64,000 nt of DNA from Sulfurovum sp. (GCA_027068485.1 JAMOSB010000022.1:61995-125994); one strand, 5' to 3'; shown: positions 47,537 through 57,797, counted from the first letter of the stretch. Program-made: numbers and translations. The notes: generated by a model not told the origin, from the sequence alone.

Positions 47537-49699
47537 TTAGAAGAGTGTGCCACTATCGTTGGATACGGGTCGTTTGGGGACATTGCGTTCGGGGTGGAGG
47601 GCATCCTCTTCTTGTTTTTGCTTCTGTTCTGGGGTGAGAGGCTCCTCATCGATCTTGAGTGTGGGAGCCAAGTCACTCTCCTCCTCAGGATCGACATCCT
47701 CCGCTTCATAGGAGGCATCAAGGGCAAGCATCCGTGCAAAAGCATCCTCTGCCACACTCGTATGGTCTTCGATCGGTGCGGTGGTGTTGGTGGGGAGTGG
47801 AGATTGGGTGGTGTAGAGTTCACTTCGCCCCTCATAGGTTCCACGCTTCACCCCCTCAGGGCGTTCAAAGGTACGCGGGGTATCAGGGTAGAGCTTGATT
47901 AGCTCTCTAAAGTAGTAGGCAAACGCAGGACCCGCAAGCTTCCCACCTGTCGCCCCTCTGCGTCCGATAGGCTTGTTGTCATCTCGTCCAAACCATGAGA
48001 TCACCTCAATCGTAGGAGAGTAGCCACAAAACCACGCATCGACACTGCTATTGGTCGTCCCTGTCTTCCCTGCGACCTCAATCCCCTTGACATTCGCCCT
48101 GCGTCCTGTCCCTCGCTTGACCACATCTTGGAGGATACTTGTCATCAGATACGCCTGCTCTGGTGTGGTAAAGTCTGCGATCTCTTTGGGGCGTGTCTCA
48201 TAGATCACCGCCCCCTCATTGGAGACGATTTTGCTCACGATACGAGGCTCTATCATATGCCCTCCATTGGCAAAGACCGAGAAGATCTGTGCCATCTTGA
48301 GTGGGCTAAGCCCTAGGTTACCCAATGCGATAGACATATCTCTAGGGATATGTGGCACATCCAAAAACGCCAACCGCTTGCGTATCGTCCCCACCCCGAT
48401 ATCGGCGACAAGGTTAATCGTCGAGAGGTTTTTGGAGTGGACAAGGGACTCACGCAGAGAGATAAATCCCTTAAAGGTACGGTTGGAGTTACGCGGTGCC
48501 CAGATCTTCCGTTTGCCGTTGTGGTAGTATTGAAAGGTACGCGCAAGGTCGGTGAGAGGACTGGCGGGATTGTAGCCCATATCTAGGGCTGTCTGGTAGA
48601 TAAAGGGCTTAAACGCAGAGCCTGGCTGTCGCTCCGCTTGGGTCACACGGTTGAAGGCAGAGCGGTGGTAGTCTGCTCCCCCAACCATCGCCAAGATATC
48701 CCCCGTCTTACTCTCCACCGCGACAAAGGCGGTGTTGAGTGTCGAGGTCTCAGGCTTTTCTTTGTACTGCTTGAGGAGACGGTTGTAGGCGTAGGCTACT
48801 GCGTCACGGGCGATACGCTGTTGCTTCATATCGATAGTGGTGTAGATCTTGTACCCTCCTGTCCGCACATCCCCAAACCGCCCCTTGAAGCGTCTGAGTA
48901 CCTCATCGACCACATAGGGGGCGATATTTTGTGCGAGGGCGGTCTTGTAGACTTTGGGGGACTCCTTGACCGCTTTGAGGTAGTCTGCTTTGGTGATCCA
49001 TCCGATACTTCGCATACGGTAGAGGACATTGTTGGCACGATTCAAAGCTCGTTCGTAGTGTCGTAGTGGGTTGTAGTAGCTTGGGGCATTGGGTAGCCCG
49101 ATCAGGATCGCTGCCTCTTTGAGGGTCAACTCCCCTAGCTCTTTGTGGAAGTAGCCATCAGCTGCGGTCTTGACCCCAAAGTAGTTGTTCCCATACGAGA
49201 TCTCATTGAGGTAGCGTTCGATAATATCCTCTTTACTCAGCTCATCTTCGATTTTGAGGGCGAGGATCGCCTCTTTGATCTTCCGTGCAAGCTTCTTCTC
49301 ATTGGTGAGGATCTTGTTTTTGATGAGCTGTTGGGTGAGAGTACTCCCCCCCTCCACAAAACTTCCTGCTTGGATATCCTTCATAATCGCACGCAAAATT
49401 GCATCAGGATTGACCCCATTGTGTTCAAAAAACTTGGTATCCTCCATCGCAATCAGGGCTTCGACGAGAAAGCTAGGTAGTTCATTGTATGGAGCGTAGA
49501 GTCGGTGCTGTTTTTTGAAGACATAGGCGAGTTTATTGCCGTTTCTATCGAGAATGACCGAAGAGATTTCAGGTTTGTAGTCGATGAGTTTATCTGCGTC
49601 CAAGGAGACCTCCTCATAGGCGTAGATAAAGGCAGCCGTCAACGCCACCACAAACATCATTGCAAGAATAATCGAACCTTTTACTAAACTATTAAACAC
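47537..49699 (-). CDS. pbpA: Penicillin-binding protein 1A
   Basis: Class A PBP, 720 residues. An N-terminal membrane anchor is followed by the GT51 glycosyltransferase domain (MEDTKFFEHNGVNPDAI, GGSTLTQQLIKN) and the transpeptidase domain with the active Ser in GSAFKPF, SLRESLVHSKN and KTGTTNSSVDAW. An acidic, Pro-rich tail follows. It polymerises and crosslinks peptidoglycan at the cytoplasmic membrane. An open frame for a membrane microprotein follows its stop codon. Confidence 0.95.
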   Translation of the reverse strand: MFNSLVKGSIILAMMFVVALTAAFIYAYEEVSLDADKLIDYKPEISSVILDRNGNKLAYVFKKQHRLYAPYNELPSFLVEALIAMEDTKFFEHNGVNPDAILRAIMKDIQAGSFVEGGSTLTQQLIKNKILTNEKKLARKIKEAILALKIEDELSKEDIIERYLNEISYGNNYFGVKTAADGYFHKELGELTLKEAAILIGLPNAPSYYNPLRHYERALNRANNVLYRMRSIGWITKADYLKAVKESPKVYKTALAQNIAPYVVDEVLRRFKGRFGDVRTGGYKIYTTIDMKQQRIARDAVAYAYNRLLKQYKEKPETSTLNTAFVAVESKTGDILAMVGGADYHRSAFNRVTQAERQPGSAFKPFIYQTALDMGYNPASPLTDLARTFQYYHNGKRKIWAPRNSNRTFKGFISLRESLVHSKNLSTINLVADIGVGTIRKRLAFLDVPHIPRDMSIALGNLGLSPLKMAQIFSVFANGGHMIEPRIVSKIVSNEGAVIYETRPKEIADFTTPEQAYLMTSILQDVVKRGTGRRANVKGIEVAGKTGTTNSSVDAWFCGYSPTIEVISWFGRDDNKPIGRRGATGGKLAGPAFAYYFRELIKLYPDTPRTFERPEGVKRGTYEGRSELYTTQSPLPTNTTAPIEDHTSVAEDAFARMLALDASYEAEDVDPEEESDLAPTLKIDEEPLTPEQKQKQEEDALHPERNVPKRPVSNDSGTLF

Positions 49700-49774
49700 T
49701 GATTTCCCTTAAGTTGAGATACTACACCCACCCGACCCCATAGATATAGGGTGTGGCGTACTCTAAAAGGGATA

Positions 49775-50869
49775 TTATACCGAAATATTGTGTTTGATCA
49801 GTGCGAGGAGGTGGTGGAGCTTGGGCTTGGAGAGCTTGGTATTGAGGATGACCCGTAGGATCGGGTGGCGCACCGTGGGCTGACGAATCGCCCCGACAAG
49901 ATACCCCTGCTCCATCAACCCCTGTTGCATAAAGAGTGCCGTGGCGTTGTCGGGCATGGAGATGGGGAGGATAAGACTCTCACACACTATCCCTAGATGC
50001 TCCATGACGATCGCTTGTCGTTTGGCTATCTTTTTGCGGTAGCGTTTGGCGTGGTGTTGGATATACTCCAGATTGACCAGTGCAAGGGCGGTATCAAAGA
50101 CCGATGGGGCGGTGGAGTAGATGATAGGCTTACCACGGTTGAGTAGAAAGGAGATAATCTCCTCAGACCCCAAGATATACGCCCCATAAGAGCCATACGC
50201 CTTGCCCAGTGTCCCCATCTTGATATGCCTCTCATGAGGGGTGATACCATACTGCTCAAAGATCCCCAATAACTGCCCACCTAACACCCCAGAGGAGTGT
50301 GCCTCATCGACGATCATCAACGCCTCATACCTATCACACAGCTCAAAAATCTCCCGAGGAGAGAGATCACCCCCCATCGAGTAGACCCCCTCGATGGCTA
50401 CGATTTGGCGTTTGGCGGGGTACGCTGCCAACTTCTGCTCAAGGTCTGCAACATCATTATGGGCAAAAATCGTGACCCGTTCGCGTATCGCCTCAGTCGC
50501 CATCACCCCACTCGCATGGTACGCCTCATCGATAAAGAGTCTATCCCCCTTACGCACCAACGCCTCAATGAGAGCAAGATTGGCAAGGAAGCCTGAGCCG
50601 ACGACGATCCCCTCCGCAAAGCCATTCTGCTCTGCCATCGCCACCTCAAACATACGGTGGATAGGGTGGTAGCCATTGACTAGCATACTCGCTTTGGGGC
50701 TACGGGTCTTGTAGGAACGGACAAGCTTGACGGCTCTATCAAACTGCTTGGTATGGGTGGAGAGTCCCAAGTAGTCATTGGAGGCAAAATCATCAAGCCG
50801 ATCATCAAAGAGCTTCCGCTCTCGCAGTCGCCCTGCACGCGTGAGGGCGTTGAGTTCGTTCTCATACAT
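49775..50869 (-). CDS. bioF: Alpha-oxoamine synthase (BioF-like)
   Basis: PLP enzyme of 364 residues that joins an amino acid and an acyl-CoA. The PLP Lys is in GTLGKAYGSYGAY, the aspartate partner in MIVDEAHSSGVLG, and a His in FIDEAYHASG stacks on the cofactor. 8-amino-7-oxononanoate synthase for biotin is the likely activity given size; 2-amino-3-ketobutyrate CoA ligase and other family members are alternatives. No other biotin genes are near. It ends one base before... the maf gene starts upstream, 0-base gap at 50869/50870. Confidence 0.8.
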   Translation of the reverse strand: MYENELNALTRAGRLRERKLFDDRLDDFASNDYLGLSTHTKQFDRAVKLVRSYKTRSPKASMLVNGYHPIHRMFEVAMAEQNGFAEGIVVGSGFLANLALIEALVRKGDRLFIDEAYHASGVMATEAIRERVTIFAHNDVADLEQKLAAYPAKRQIVAIEGVYSMGGDLSPREIFELCDRYEALMIVDEAHSSGVLGGQLLGIFEQYGITPHERHIKMGTLGKAYGSYGAYILGSEEIISFLLNRGKPIIYSTAPSVFDTALALVNLEYIQHHAKRYRKKIAKRQAIVMEHLGIVCESLILPISMPDNATALFMQQGLMEQGYLVGAIRQPTVRHPILRVILNTKLSKPKLHHLLALIKHNISV

Positions 50870-51433
50870 CTAACGCTCCAACCACGGCAACACTACCTCC
50901 ATCTGAAGCCCCATCGCTGTACTCTCATACCCCTCAACGGAGCGGATATACCGCTTACAAAATCCCTCGACCATACACCCCCCCACTTTGCCCTCCCAGA
51001 GTCCACTCTCCAAGTAGGCTTCAAGGTCTGCCTCCTCAAATGGAGCAAAGTGATAGTGGGTAGCGGAGAGGTTGCTTAGGTAGCGGTGGGAGGTCTGGTA
51101 GACGAGTGCGGAGAGGATAGAGAGCCTACTGCCACTCTGCATCTGAAGGATCGCTCTAGCCTCTGCTAGGGTTTTGGGTTTGCGGAGGATCTTCCCATCG
51201 GCTAGGGCGATGACACTATCGGCACAGAGGAGCGGACGGCTCAAGCCAAATGCTCGTACCGCGGACTCCATCTTGCCTTGACTTGCGATGGTCACAAACG
51301 CCTTGGCATCATCGGTGCGTATCTGCTCCTCATCATACACAGGAGCCTCTTGGACAAACGACACACCAAACTGACGCAACAGCCCTGCACGGCTTGTGGA
51401 GTTGGAGGCGAGGTGTAGGGTCTTAGTTGCCAC
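50870..51433 (-). CDS. maf: Maf-family nucleotide pyrophosphatase
   Basis: A 187-residue Maf/HAM1-type enzyme that removes non-canonical nucleoside triphosphates. [14 protein letters not shown] at the start and [16 protein letters not shown] with the catalytic Asp match the family. GTG at 51433, which overlaps the alaS stop by 11 bases with a GAGG upstream, is preferred over a start five codons earlier. It is known also as a septum inhibitor in Bacillus. Confidence 0.88.
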   Translation of the reverse strand: MATKTLHLASNSTSRAGLLRQFGVSFVQEAPVYDEEQIRTDDAKAFVTIASQGKMESAVRAFGLSRPLLCADSVIALADGKILRKPKTLAEARAILQMQSGSRLSILSALVYQTSHRYLSNLSATHYHFAPFEEADLEAYLESGLWEGKVGGCMVEGFCKRYIRSVEGYESTAMGLQMEVVLPWLER

Positions 51434-53987
51434 CCTCAAGCACCTCACTACAGTAGACTTTTGCCTCCTCTAGTGCGGTGGTCACCGCAGAGGGGTTCTT
51501 CCCACCTGCTTGGGCGAAATCGGGACGACCGCCACCCCCACCCCCGACGATTGGAGCGATCGATTTGATCCAGTTACCCGCCTTGATGGGGCTGTTTTTG
51601 GAGCCTGCTGCAAGGAGTACCTTGCCCTCTTTTTTCATGAAGAGCATCACCGAGACCGACTCATAGCGGTTTTTGACCTCATCGATCATCGCTTTGATAT
51701 CCCCCTGAGCGACCTCTTCGATGATGAGGGTCACACCATTGACCTCAACTCCCGTTAGCTCCTGCTTACTACTGCTCAATGCACTACTCAACTCCCCTTT
51801 GAGCGTCTTGATCTGCTCTTTGAGCTTGGCGATCCCTGCGAGGGGGTTGGGGTTTTTGAGTTCGGTTTTGATCTGTGTCAACGCCTCACGCACCGCACCG
51901 ACTGCCTCAACCGCTGAGCGACCACAGACCGCTTCGATACGGCGTACCCCTGCACTCACCCCTGACTCTCTGGTGATCATAAAGAGTCCTATCTGAGCGG
52001 TGTTGGTGACATGTGTCCCCCCACACAGCTCTACAGACTCCTGATCAAAACGCACCACACGCACCTCATCTCCATACTTCTCCCCAAAGAGTGCCATCGC
52101 ACCAGAGGCTTTTGCCTCATCGACAGACATCACCTCAGTCTGAGCGGGGATCGCTTGGGCGATTCGCTCATTGACCCACGCCTCTACGGTGGTAAGCTCC
52201 TCTGCGGTGAGGGCTTGAGGGTGAGAGAAGTCAAACCGTAGACGCGTCGCGTCATTGAGTGATCCTGCTTGACTGATATGCTCTCCGAGTATCGCTCGAA
52301 GCCCTGCATGGAGGAGGTGCGTCGCGGAGTGGTGCTTCTCGATCTCGATACGACGGCTATCCACGACCGCTTCGACCCGCTCACCTACCGCCAGTGACCC
52401 CTCGACCTCAGAGAGGTTCATATCGAGGAACTTCTTGGTATCGTGGACTTGGCAACTACCGATGTGTCCGCTATCGCCCCGCTGTCCTCCCGACTCTGCA
52501 TAGAATGGAGTCTGCTCTAGCATCACCCATCCTCTCCCCTCCAGACGCTCCACTTCGCTAAATCTCTCATCGAGTAGGGCGAGGACTTGGGTAGTGGTCT
52601 GTGTGGTGGTGTAGCCCACAAAGGTGTTGAGTCCGTGTTGCTCCTTGAGTGATTTGAAGTCACCTGTCGCGGTGGCCTCTCCTGTCCCTTTCCAACCCGC
52701 TTTGGACTGGGCGCGTTGTGCTTCCATTTTGGCATCAAACGCCTCTTTGTCTAGGGCGATCCCCTTCTCACGGAGCATATCCTCTGTCAAATCCAGTGGG
52801 AAGCCATAGGTATCGTAGAGCTTGAAGGCGACCGCTCCATTGAAGCTCCCCTCTGTCTGCTCTAGCTCTTTGTTAAAGAGCTTGATCCCCGCCTCTATCG
52901 TATCAAAGAATCGCTCCTCTTCACGCTTCATCGAGGTCTTAATCGCCTCAGACTTACTCACAAGGTAGGGGTACTGCTCTCCCATCACCTCCGTGAGGGC
53001 ATCAACGAGTTGATGCATAAAGGGCTTACGAAGCCCCAGTAGGTAGCCGTGACGAATCGCACGACGCATTATGCGTCGTAGGACATAGCCCCGCCCCTCT
53101 TTGTCGAAGTTGACCCCTTGTGCCAACAAAAATGCTGTCGAACGCAGGTGGTCAGCGATGACACGGTAACTCGCAGAGTCCTCCGCCTCATAGCGGTAGT
53201 CTCGCCCTACGATACGCTCAATCGCATCAAGCAGTGGCTTGAAGAGTGAGGAGTGGTAGTTGTTCTGTACGCCCTCTTTGATCGCGACGACACGCTCTAG
53301 CCCCATTCCTGTATCGATGCTTGGCTTAGGGAGTGGGTGAAGTCTCCCCTCTGCATCTCGCTCATACTGCATAAAAACGAGGTTCCAGATCTCCAAGAAG
53401 CGATCTCCCTCGCCCCCCATCACATCTTCAGGTGAGTTAAAATGCTCCGCCCCTTGGTCGTAGAAGATCTCACTACAAGGACCACACGCTCCCGTGTCCC
53501 CCATCGACCAGAAGTTATCTGCATCCCCAAAGCGGACAATCCGTGACTTGTCGATATGCTTTTGCCACAGCTCAAACGCCTCATCATCACGCTCATGCAC
53601 GGTGACCCAGAGCTTTTCGATAGGGAGATTGAGATACTCAGGAGAGGTGATAAACTCCCATGCATACGCCATCACTTCTGCTTTGAAGTAGTCCCCAAAG
53701 GAGAAGTTCCCTAGCATCTCAAAGAGTGTGTGGTGGCGTGCGGTGTAGCCGACATTGTCAAGGTCGTTGTGCTTGCCCCCTGCTCTAAGGCAGGTCTGTG
53801 AGGAGGTGGCACGCGGAGGCGTGGGGATAGGTGCCTCTCCTGTAAAGATATTTTTGAAGGGTACCATCCCTGCATTGACAAACAGAAGGGATCCATCATC
53901 ATCGATCGGGATCAGTGGTGCCGAAGGCATAACCGTATGCCCCTTCTCTTGAAAGTAGTCTAAAAAAGATTGTCTAATATCCATCAT
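51423..53987 (-). CDS. alaS: Alanyl-tRNA synthetase
   Basis: 854 residues with the class II catalytic domain ([14 protein letters not shown] start, [16 protein letters not shown]), the editing domain with [12 protein letters not shown] and CGGTHVTNT, and the Gly-rich C-terminal [15 protein letters not shown] part. Charges tRNA-Ala and clears Ser and Gly mischarges. Transcribed away from the ABC ATPase gene, with a 111-bp gap that holds both promoters (TAAAAT on the minus strand, TGCTACAAT on the plus strand). Confidence 0.97.
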   Translation of the reverse strand: MMDIRQSFLDYFQEKGHTVMPSAPLIPIDDDGSLLFVNAGMVPFKNIFTGEAPIPTPPRATSSQTCLRAGGKHNDLDNVGYTARHHTLFEMLGNFSFGDYFKAEVMAYAWEFITSPEYLNLPIEKLWVTVHERDDEAFELWQKHIDKSRIVRFGDADNFWSMGDTGACGPCSEIFYDQGAEHFNSPEDVMGGEGDRFLEIWNLVFMQYERDAEGRLHPLPKPSIDTGMGLERVVAIKEGVQNNYHSSLFKPLLDAIERIVGRDYRYEAEDSASYRVIADHLRSTAFLLAQGVNFDKEGRGYVLRRIMRRAIRHGYLLGLRKPFMHQLVDALTEVMGEQYPYLVSKSEAIKTSMKREEERFFDTIEAGIKLFNKELEQTEGSFNGAVAFKLYDTYGFPLDLTEDMLREKGIALDKEAFDAKMEAQRAQSKAGWKGTGEATATGDFKSLKEQHGLNTFVGYTTTQTTTQVLALLDERFSEVERLEGRGWVMLEQTPFYAESGGQRGDSGHIGSCQVHDTKKFLDMNLSEVEGSLAVGERVEAVVDSRRIEIEKHHSATHLLHAGLRAILGEHISQAGSLNDATRLRFDFSHPQALTAEELTTVEAWVNERIAQAIPAQTEVMSVDEAKASGAMALFGEKYGDEVRVVRFDQESVELCGGTHVTNTAQIGLFMITRESGVSAGVRRIEAVCGRSAVEAVGAVREALTQIKTELKNPNPLAGIAKLKEQIKTLKGELSSALSSSKQELTGVEVNGVTLIIEEVAQGDIKAMIDEVKNRYESVSVMLFMKKEGKVLLAAGSKNSPIKAGNWIKSIAPIVGGGGGGRPDFAQAGGKNPSAVTTALEEAKVYCSEVLEGGN

Positions 53988-54098
53988 AAATATCCTGCTG
54001 TAAGTTGGTGATATTTTATCTAAAATGAGGTTAAGACTCCTCCATCAACCTTTTTGTGCTACAATCGCAGATAGATTTGATACACAAAGAGACCCCCC

Positions 54099-55694
54099 AT
54101 GAAACAGCCCCTCCTTAGCGTCCAAAACCTTAGCCTCTCTACTGCCCAACACCCCCTACTTCACCGTGTGAGTTTTGAGATAGCCAAGGGGGAGATCTTT
54201 GCGTTGGTGGGGGAGTCGGGGAGTGGCAAATCCCTCACCTCACTAGCGATACTACGACTACTTCCTGAGGCGATCCATCTCGATGGGGGGCGTGTCAGTT
54301 TCAAGGGGGAGTCACTCTTTGGGCTGAGTGAACGGGCGATGCAGTCACTTCGTGGTCGCCAGATCGCCATGATCTTCCAAGAGCCAATGAGTGCCCTCAA
54401 CCCTGTGATGCGTATCGGGGAGCAGGTCGCCGAGGTGCTACGCCTCCACCTCAACCTCCCCTCAACCCAGCTCAAAGCACGGGTCATCGCCCTCTTGGAG
54501 GAGGTGGCACTCGACTCCCCCTACGAACGCTACCGATGGTACCCCCACCAGCTCTCAGGCGGACAGAAACAGCGACTCCTCATCGCCATCGCCCTTGCGT
54601 GTGAGCCGACCCTACTCATCGCCGATGAACCCACCACCGCACTCGATGTCACGATACAAGCACAGATACTCACCCTACTCCAGACGATCCAGTCGCGTCG
54701 GAAACTCTCGATACTCTTTATCACCCATGACTTGGGGGTGGTCGCACAGATCGCTGATCGTGTCGCAGTGATGCGAGAGGGGCGGGTGGTGGAGATCACC
54801 ACTAAGGAGGCGTTTTTTAGCCAGCCTCAGCACCCCTACACCCAACAGCTCCTCAGCGATGCCACCCCTCCCGCACCCCTCCCCCAGACCACGCAGACCC
54901 CATCACCACTCCTAGAGCTTACCGATCTGCGTGTCTCTTTTGCCATCAAAAAGGGGCTACTCCAACGCACCGTAGGCTACCTCCATGCCGTCGATGGGGT
55001 GAGCCTCTCTATCCCCAAGGGCAAGACCCTCGCACTCGTAGGAGAGTCGGGCAGTGGCAAGAGTACCTTAGGGCGGGCGATCCTCTCACTCGTCCCACTC
55101 TCAGCAGGTCGTCTCTGGTTTGCGGGGGAGGATATCACCCACCTCACCCCGACCCAACGCCACTCCTACCGACGCAAAATACAGGTGATCTTCCAAGACC
55201 CCTTCTCTGCCCTCAACCCCCGTATGACGATCGGGGAGAGTATCTTGGAGGGGATGATCAGTCTCGATGTAGCCCCCACCAAACCCCACGCACAACAGGC
55301 ACAGATCGCCTCTCTCTTGCGTCTTGTCGAGCTAGACCCCTCCCATGCCCACCGCTATCCACATGAGTTTTCAGGGGGACAACGCCAACGCATCGGTATC
55401 GCCAGAGCCTTGGCACTCGACCCCGAACTCATCATCTGCGACGAACCCACCTCCGCCCTCGATGTCACCGTACGCACCCAGATACTCACCCTACTCAAGA
55501 GACTCCAAGCCGATCGCGGACTCTCCTACCTCTTCATCACCCACGACCTCTCCATCATCGACTCCATCGCCCACGATGTCGCCGTGATGCAACACGGCAA
55601 GATCGTCGAACACGGAAGCGTCACCACTCTCATGCACCACCCCAAACACCCCTACACCCAAAGCCTGTTGGCTTCGGTGCCTCGCAGGGGTTGA
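54099..55694 (+). CDS. Fused dual ABC ATPase, peptide/nickel type (YejF/DppDF-like)
   Basis: 531 residues with two complete ABC domains. First: GESGSGKSL near 38, LSGGQKQRLL and LLIADEPTTALD. Second: GESGSGKSTLGR near 320, FSGGQRQRIGIA and LIICDEPTSALD. Each carries the oligopeptide-type C-terminal motif (HPYTQQLL, HPYTQSLL). Such fused ATPases serve YejABEF or Ddp-type peptide importers. Neither permease nor binding-protein genes are adjacent. It is coded by GC-richer DNA than the CRISPR operon behind it. Confidence 0.9.
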   Translation: MKQPLLSVQNLSLSTAQHPLLHRVSFEIAKGEIFALVGESGSGKSLTSLAILRLLPEAIHLDGGRVSFKGESLFGLSERAMQSLRGRQIAMIFQEPMSALNPVMRIGEQVAEVLRLHLNLPSTQLKARVIALLEEVALDSPYERYRWYPHQLSGGQKQRLLIAIALACEPTLLIADEPTTALDVTIQAQILTLLQTIQSRRKLSILFITHDLGVVAQIADRVAVMREGRVVEITTKEAFFSQPQHPYTQQLLSDATPPAPLPQTTQTPSPLLELTDLRVSFAIKKGLLQRTVGYLHAVDGVSLSIPKGKTLALVGESGSGKSTLGRAILSLVPLSAGRLWFAGEDITHLTPTQRHSYRRKIQVIFQDPFSALNPRMTIGESILEGMISLDVAPTKPHAQQAQIASLLRLVELDPSHAHRYPHEFSGGQRQRIGIARALALDPELIICDEPTSALDVTVRTQILTLLKRLQADRGLSYLFITHDLSIIDSIAHDVAVMQHGKIVEHGSVTTLMHHPKHPYTQSLLASVPRRG

Positions 55695-56192
55695 TAGCTC
55701 ATCTCTAGAGACTACTTATCACTGGTGAGACTCTACCACAATAGATCCTCTCACAACCAATAAATACTCCTCCCCACCTAAATCGTAGGGAATCTACACC
55801 ACACTACAAAATATCTCCTCTCCACCCAAGCCTCCGCGGGTCGCGATGCTCCACCGCTCTGGTTCTGTCACTACAAACGACAAACTCTTGTCGTTTGCTT
55901 CACGCTCCTCATCTCCCCACCGATAGGTAGGGATACACCCACTCTTACGAGGTTTGAGAGTGGGGTGTGTGTAGTTGGAGAGAGGTATAAAAAGCGTAAC
56001 AATACGATATGATAGAGCTTTTTACACCTTTTCCAAAAAAAGTTCGCAAAAGGGGTAAGCCAAAATTTCATCAAGGGGGGTTTCCGTACTTTAAGTGATT
56101 GTTAAGTTTACAAATACCCATACCAAGGGGGTCTGAGACTTAAAGCAACCTAAAAGTTCGCAAATCGTTTGGAGGCGTTTGGTCTTGCTAGA
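55695..56192. other. Non-coding stretch between the ABC ATPase and CRISPR operon ends
   Basis: About 500 bases with no credible gene. It holds a perfect 9-bp hairpin (CAAACGACA / TGTCGTTTG, 55874-55897), an imperfect hairpin around CACCCACTCT / AGAGTGGGGTG (55936-55967), and the ten-base word AGTTCGCAAA twice (56041-56050 and 56155-56164). No array of regular CRISPR repeats is seen, although an array often follows cas2. Confidence 0.6.
55874..55897. terminator. Hairpin between convergent ABC ATPase and CRISPR operon
   Basis: Perfect 9-bp stem with loop AACTCT in the non-coding stretch. It could end transcription from either side; T runs are short. Confidence 0.4.
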
Positions 56193-56348
56193 CTAGAAGA
56201 AGTAGACCCCTTCACCATCAAAAGGAGCAGGCTCTTCTCCTAGACTCCACGATTTTTTGACACAGTTTTGGCAGAGGTGATAAAAACGCAATGAGTCTAC
56301 ATGGGGTTCAATCTCCTCTAGGAGCTGATTCTCTAGTTGATGCTTTTG
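56193..56348 (-). pseudogene. cas2: C-terminal fragment of a Cas2-like gene
   Basis: A 51-codon open frame that begins right after a stop codon and reads HQLENQLLEEIEPHVDSL, then RFYHLCQNC, and ends PAPFDGEGVYFF. The DSLRFYHLC type of segment followed by a Cys pair is characteristic of the last part of Cas2 proteins, whose beta-strand reads like DSVRIYxLC. The N-terminal half (with the catalytic Asp) is missing. It lies on the same strand as the cmr genes and 39 bases after the RT fragment. Confidence 0.6.
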
Positions 56349-56387
56349 TCACGCACCGAAGCTAGGGCGATGGGTCTAAACTCCTTA

Positions 56388-56552
56388 TCATTCCATCAGC
56401 TCAGCATACAGTTCATCTATATTTTGCTTGGCATCTTTTTTAAACTCATCCAAAGCCTCTTTGTCTAGCCCTGAGCCTTTAGATTTGATAAGTTTTAATG
56501 CCTCTTCAAGAGAAGCTTGAGAGAAGATAGTTTGGTAGGGGATTTTTAGCAT
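56388..56552 (-). pseudogene. N-terminal fragment of a reverse transcriptase-like gene
   Basis: An intact start (ATG, AGAGG SD) 16 bases after cmr6, then 54 codons to a TGA. The peptide SLEEALKLIKSKGSGLDKEA and DEFKKDAKQNIDELYAEL corresponds to the first segment of group II intron-like or CRISPR-associated reverse transcriptases, which typically read LExALxxIKxNKGSxGxDxxT and so on. All catalytic motifs (YADD) are missing. RT domains occur in type III adaptation modules, often fused with Cas1, so this is the stub of such a gene. Confidence 0.6.
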
Positions 56553-56567
56553 GATGACCTCTATTTT

Positions 56568-57797
56568 CTATTTTTTAACAGCCTCTTTCATCTGCTTTCC
56601 AAACGCTTTATCTATATATTTGTCGAGCTTAATGGCTTTTAGAAACTTATTTTGTTCTTTCTCATCTAAAGTAACACAAATTCGTAAAACATGCTTTTCT
56701 ATCAGCTCTCTATTTGCTTTTGCCACTCCTTTGTTATCGTGTAAAATCTTTTTAAATGCATCAGCATCATTTTCAATGTCACTCAAGCCCTCTATACCTA
56801 TTTTTTCAGAAGAATCACCTTTTTCTTTATGAAGTTTATTCATAAACTCTTTTGCATCAGGGTTATCTTGATATTTTTTCCTAAAAGAGTCAACATGATT
56901 TTTATTAGACTTATTAAGATTATCAAATGCTTTTTCAATATCAGCAATTTTATTTTTATGCTTTATCTTAGCTATCTCACCCTCTACATCTCTAGTAGAG
57001 TTAGGAAAATTACATTGAAACTGCTCTAGTTTCTCTAACGCATTGCTTTTGATTGCCTCGTTAAAAGCCTCCTCCTCACGCTCTAACTTCTCTAACTCTC
57101 TCTCTTCCTCTGTCTGCTCTTTTCTAAAATTATCAAATTTTCCATAGCCTACATTGGTTTTTGCACCCAAGCCTAAATCAGCTAAAATCTCTTGAAAAAG
57201 TTTTGCTTTTTCACTCTTGTTTATAAGCCCTGAACTTAACTCAAAATCAAACCTAAAAGTCACATTGGGCAAGACCTTTATAAAACGCAAAGGGATAGGG
57301 TTTTTCAACGCATCACCATGAGGGGTAATGTAGTCATCTCCTAAGAGTTTGCCACTCGTAATCACCACAGCATCAAAGAAAACATCACCATTATCAAAGA
57401 TTTCTGTTTCTAATGCTTTCACATCTATTTCACTATTGTCTAAAAGCTCTTGAATATACTCAGGGTGCTTAAATGCACTATGAAGCACCCCTTTGACCGA
57501 TGAGCCTGCAATCACAGGCAGACCACTGGTGTAGTCAAAACTAAAGCCTAAAATCGCTTGACCTTTGACATCGGGTAGTTCATGGGCATTACCTGAACCC
57601 AAAATAAGCCCAGGGTAAGTGGTGGTAGCTTTAAAATGGGTATTTCCTAGCATTTCATCTTCGTCTAAGGTTACGGTTTGATTCAGAAGCGTGTTAAGCT
57701 TTTCTTGAATTATATGTTCATTATGCTCATTTTCTAAATGGGCATAATCTACTCCTCTAAAGTAATCTTTATAAAAGAGCCATCCTAAATTACTCAT
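56568..57797 (-). CDS. cmr6: Cmr6-family RAMP with long C-terminal extension
   Basis: Terminal backbone subunit of the type III-B (Cmr) effector. Residues about 45-225 form a RAMP domain with the Cmr6-typical IAGSSVKGVLHSAF (98-111) and the Gly-rich loop LGLGAKTNVGYGKF (208-221). After that come about 180 residues of charged helical sequence (EEERELEKLEREEEAF, then Lys/Glu/Asn-rich segments) not found in standard Cmr6 to my knowledge. It overlaps cmr5 by 8 bases and is the last intact gene of the operon. Confidence 0.82.
   Translation of the reverse strand: MSNLGWLFYKDYFRGVDYAHLENEHNEHIIQEKLNTLLNQTVTLDEDEMLGNTHFKATTTYPGLILGSGNAHELPDVKGQAILGFSFDYTSGLPVIAGSSVKGVLHSAFKHPEYIQELLDNSEIDVKALETEIFDNGDVFFDAVVITSGKLLGDDYITPHGDALKNPIPLRFIKVLPNVTFRFDFELSSGLINKSEKAKLFQEILADLGLGAKTNVGYGKFDNFRKEQTEEERELEKLEREEEAFNEAIKSNALEKLEQFQCNFPNSTRDVEGEIAKIKHKNKIADIEKAFDNLNKSNKNHVDSFRKKYQDNPDAKEFMNKLHKEKGDSSEKIGIEGLSDIENDADAFKKILHDNKGVAKANRELIEKHVLRICVTLDEKEQNKFLKAIKLDKYIDKAFGKQMKEAVKK

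Noticed and set aside
48638..49066. 142-codon plus-strand frame inside the PBP1A gene
   Set aside because: Antisense shadow; codon positions fit the PBP1A reading, and no SD or family match is seen.
55871..56074. Minus-strand 67-codon frame in the non-coding stretch after the CRISPR operon
   Set aside because: It has no SD, an unusual composition and spans two hairpins; it looks like chance in a non-coding region.
56041..56164. Possible CRISPR repeats: AGTTCGCAAA twice and two CAAGGGGG-type words
   Set aside because: The copies are too short and irregularly spaced, with no 25-40-bp repeat unit. I do not call an array.
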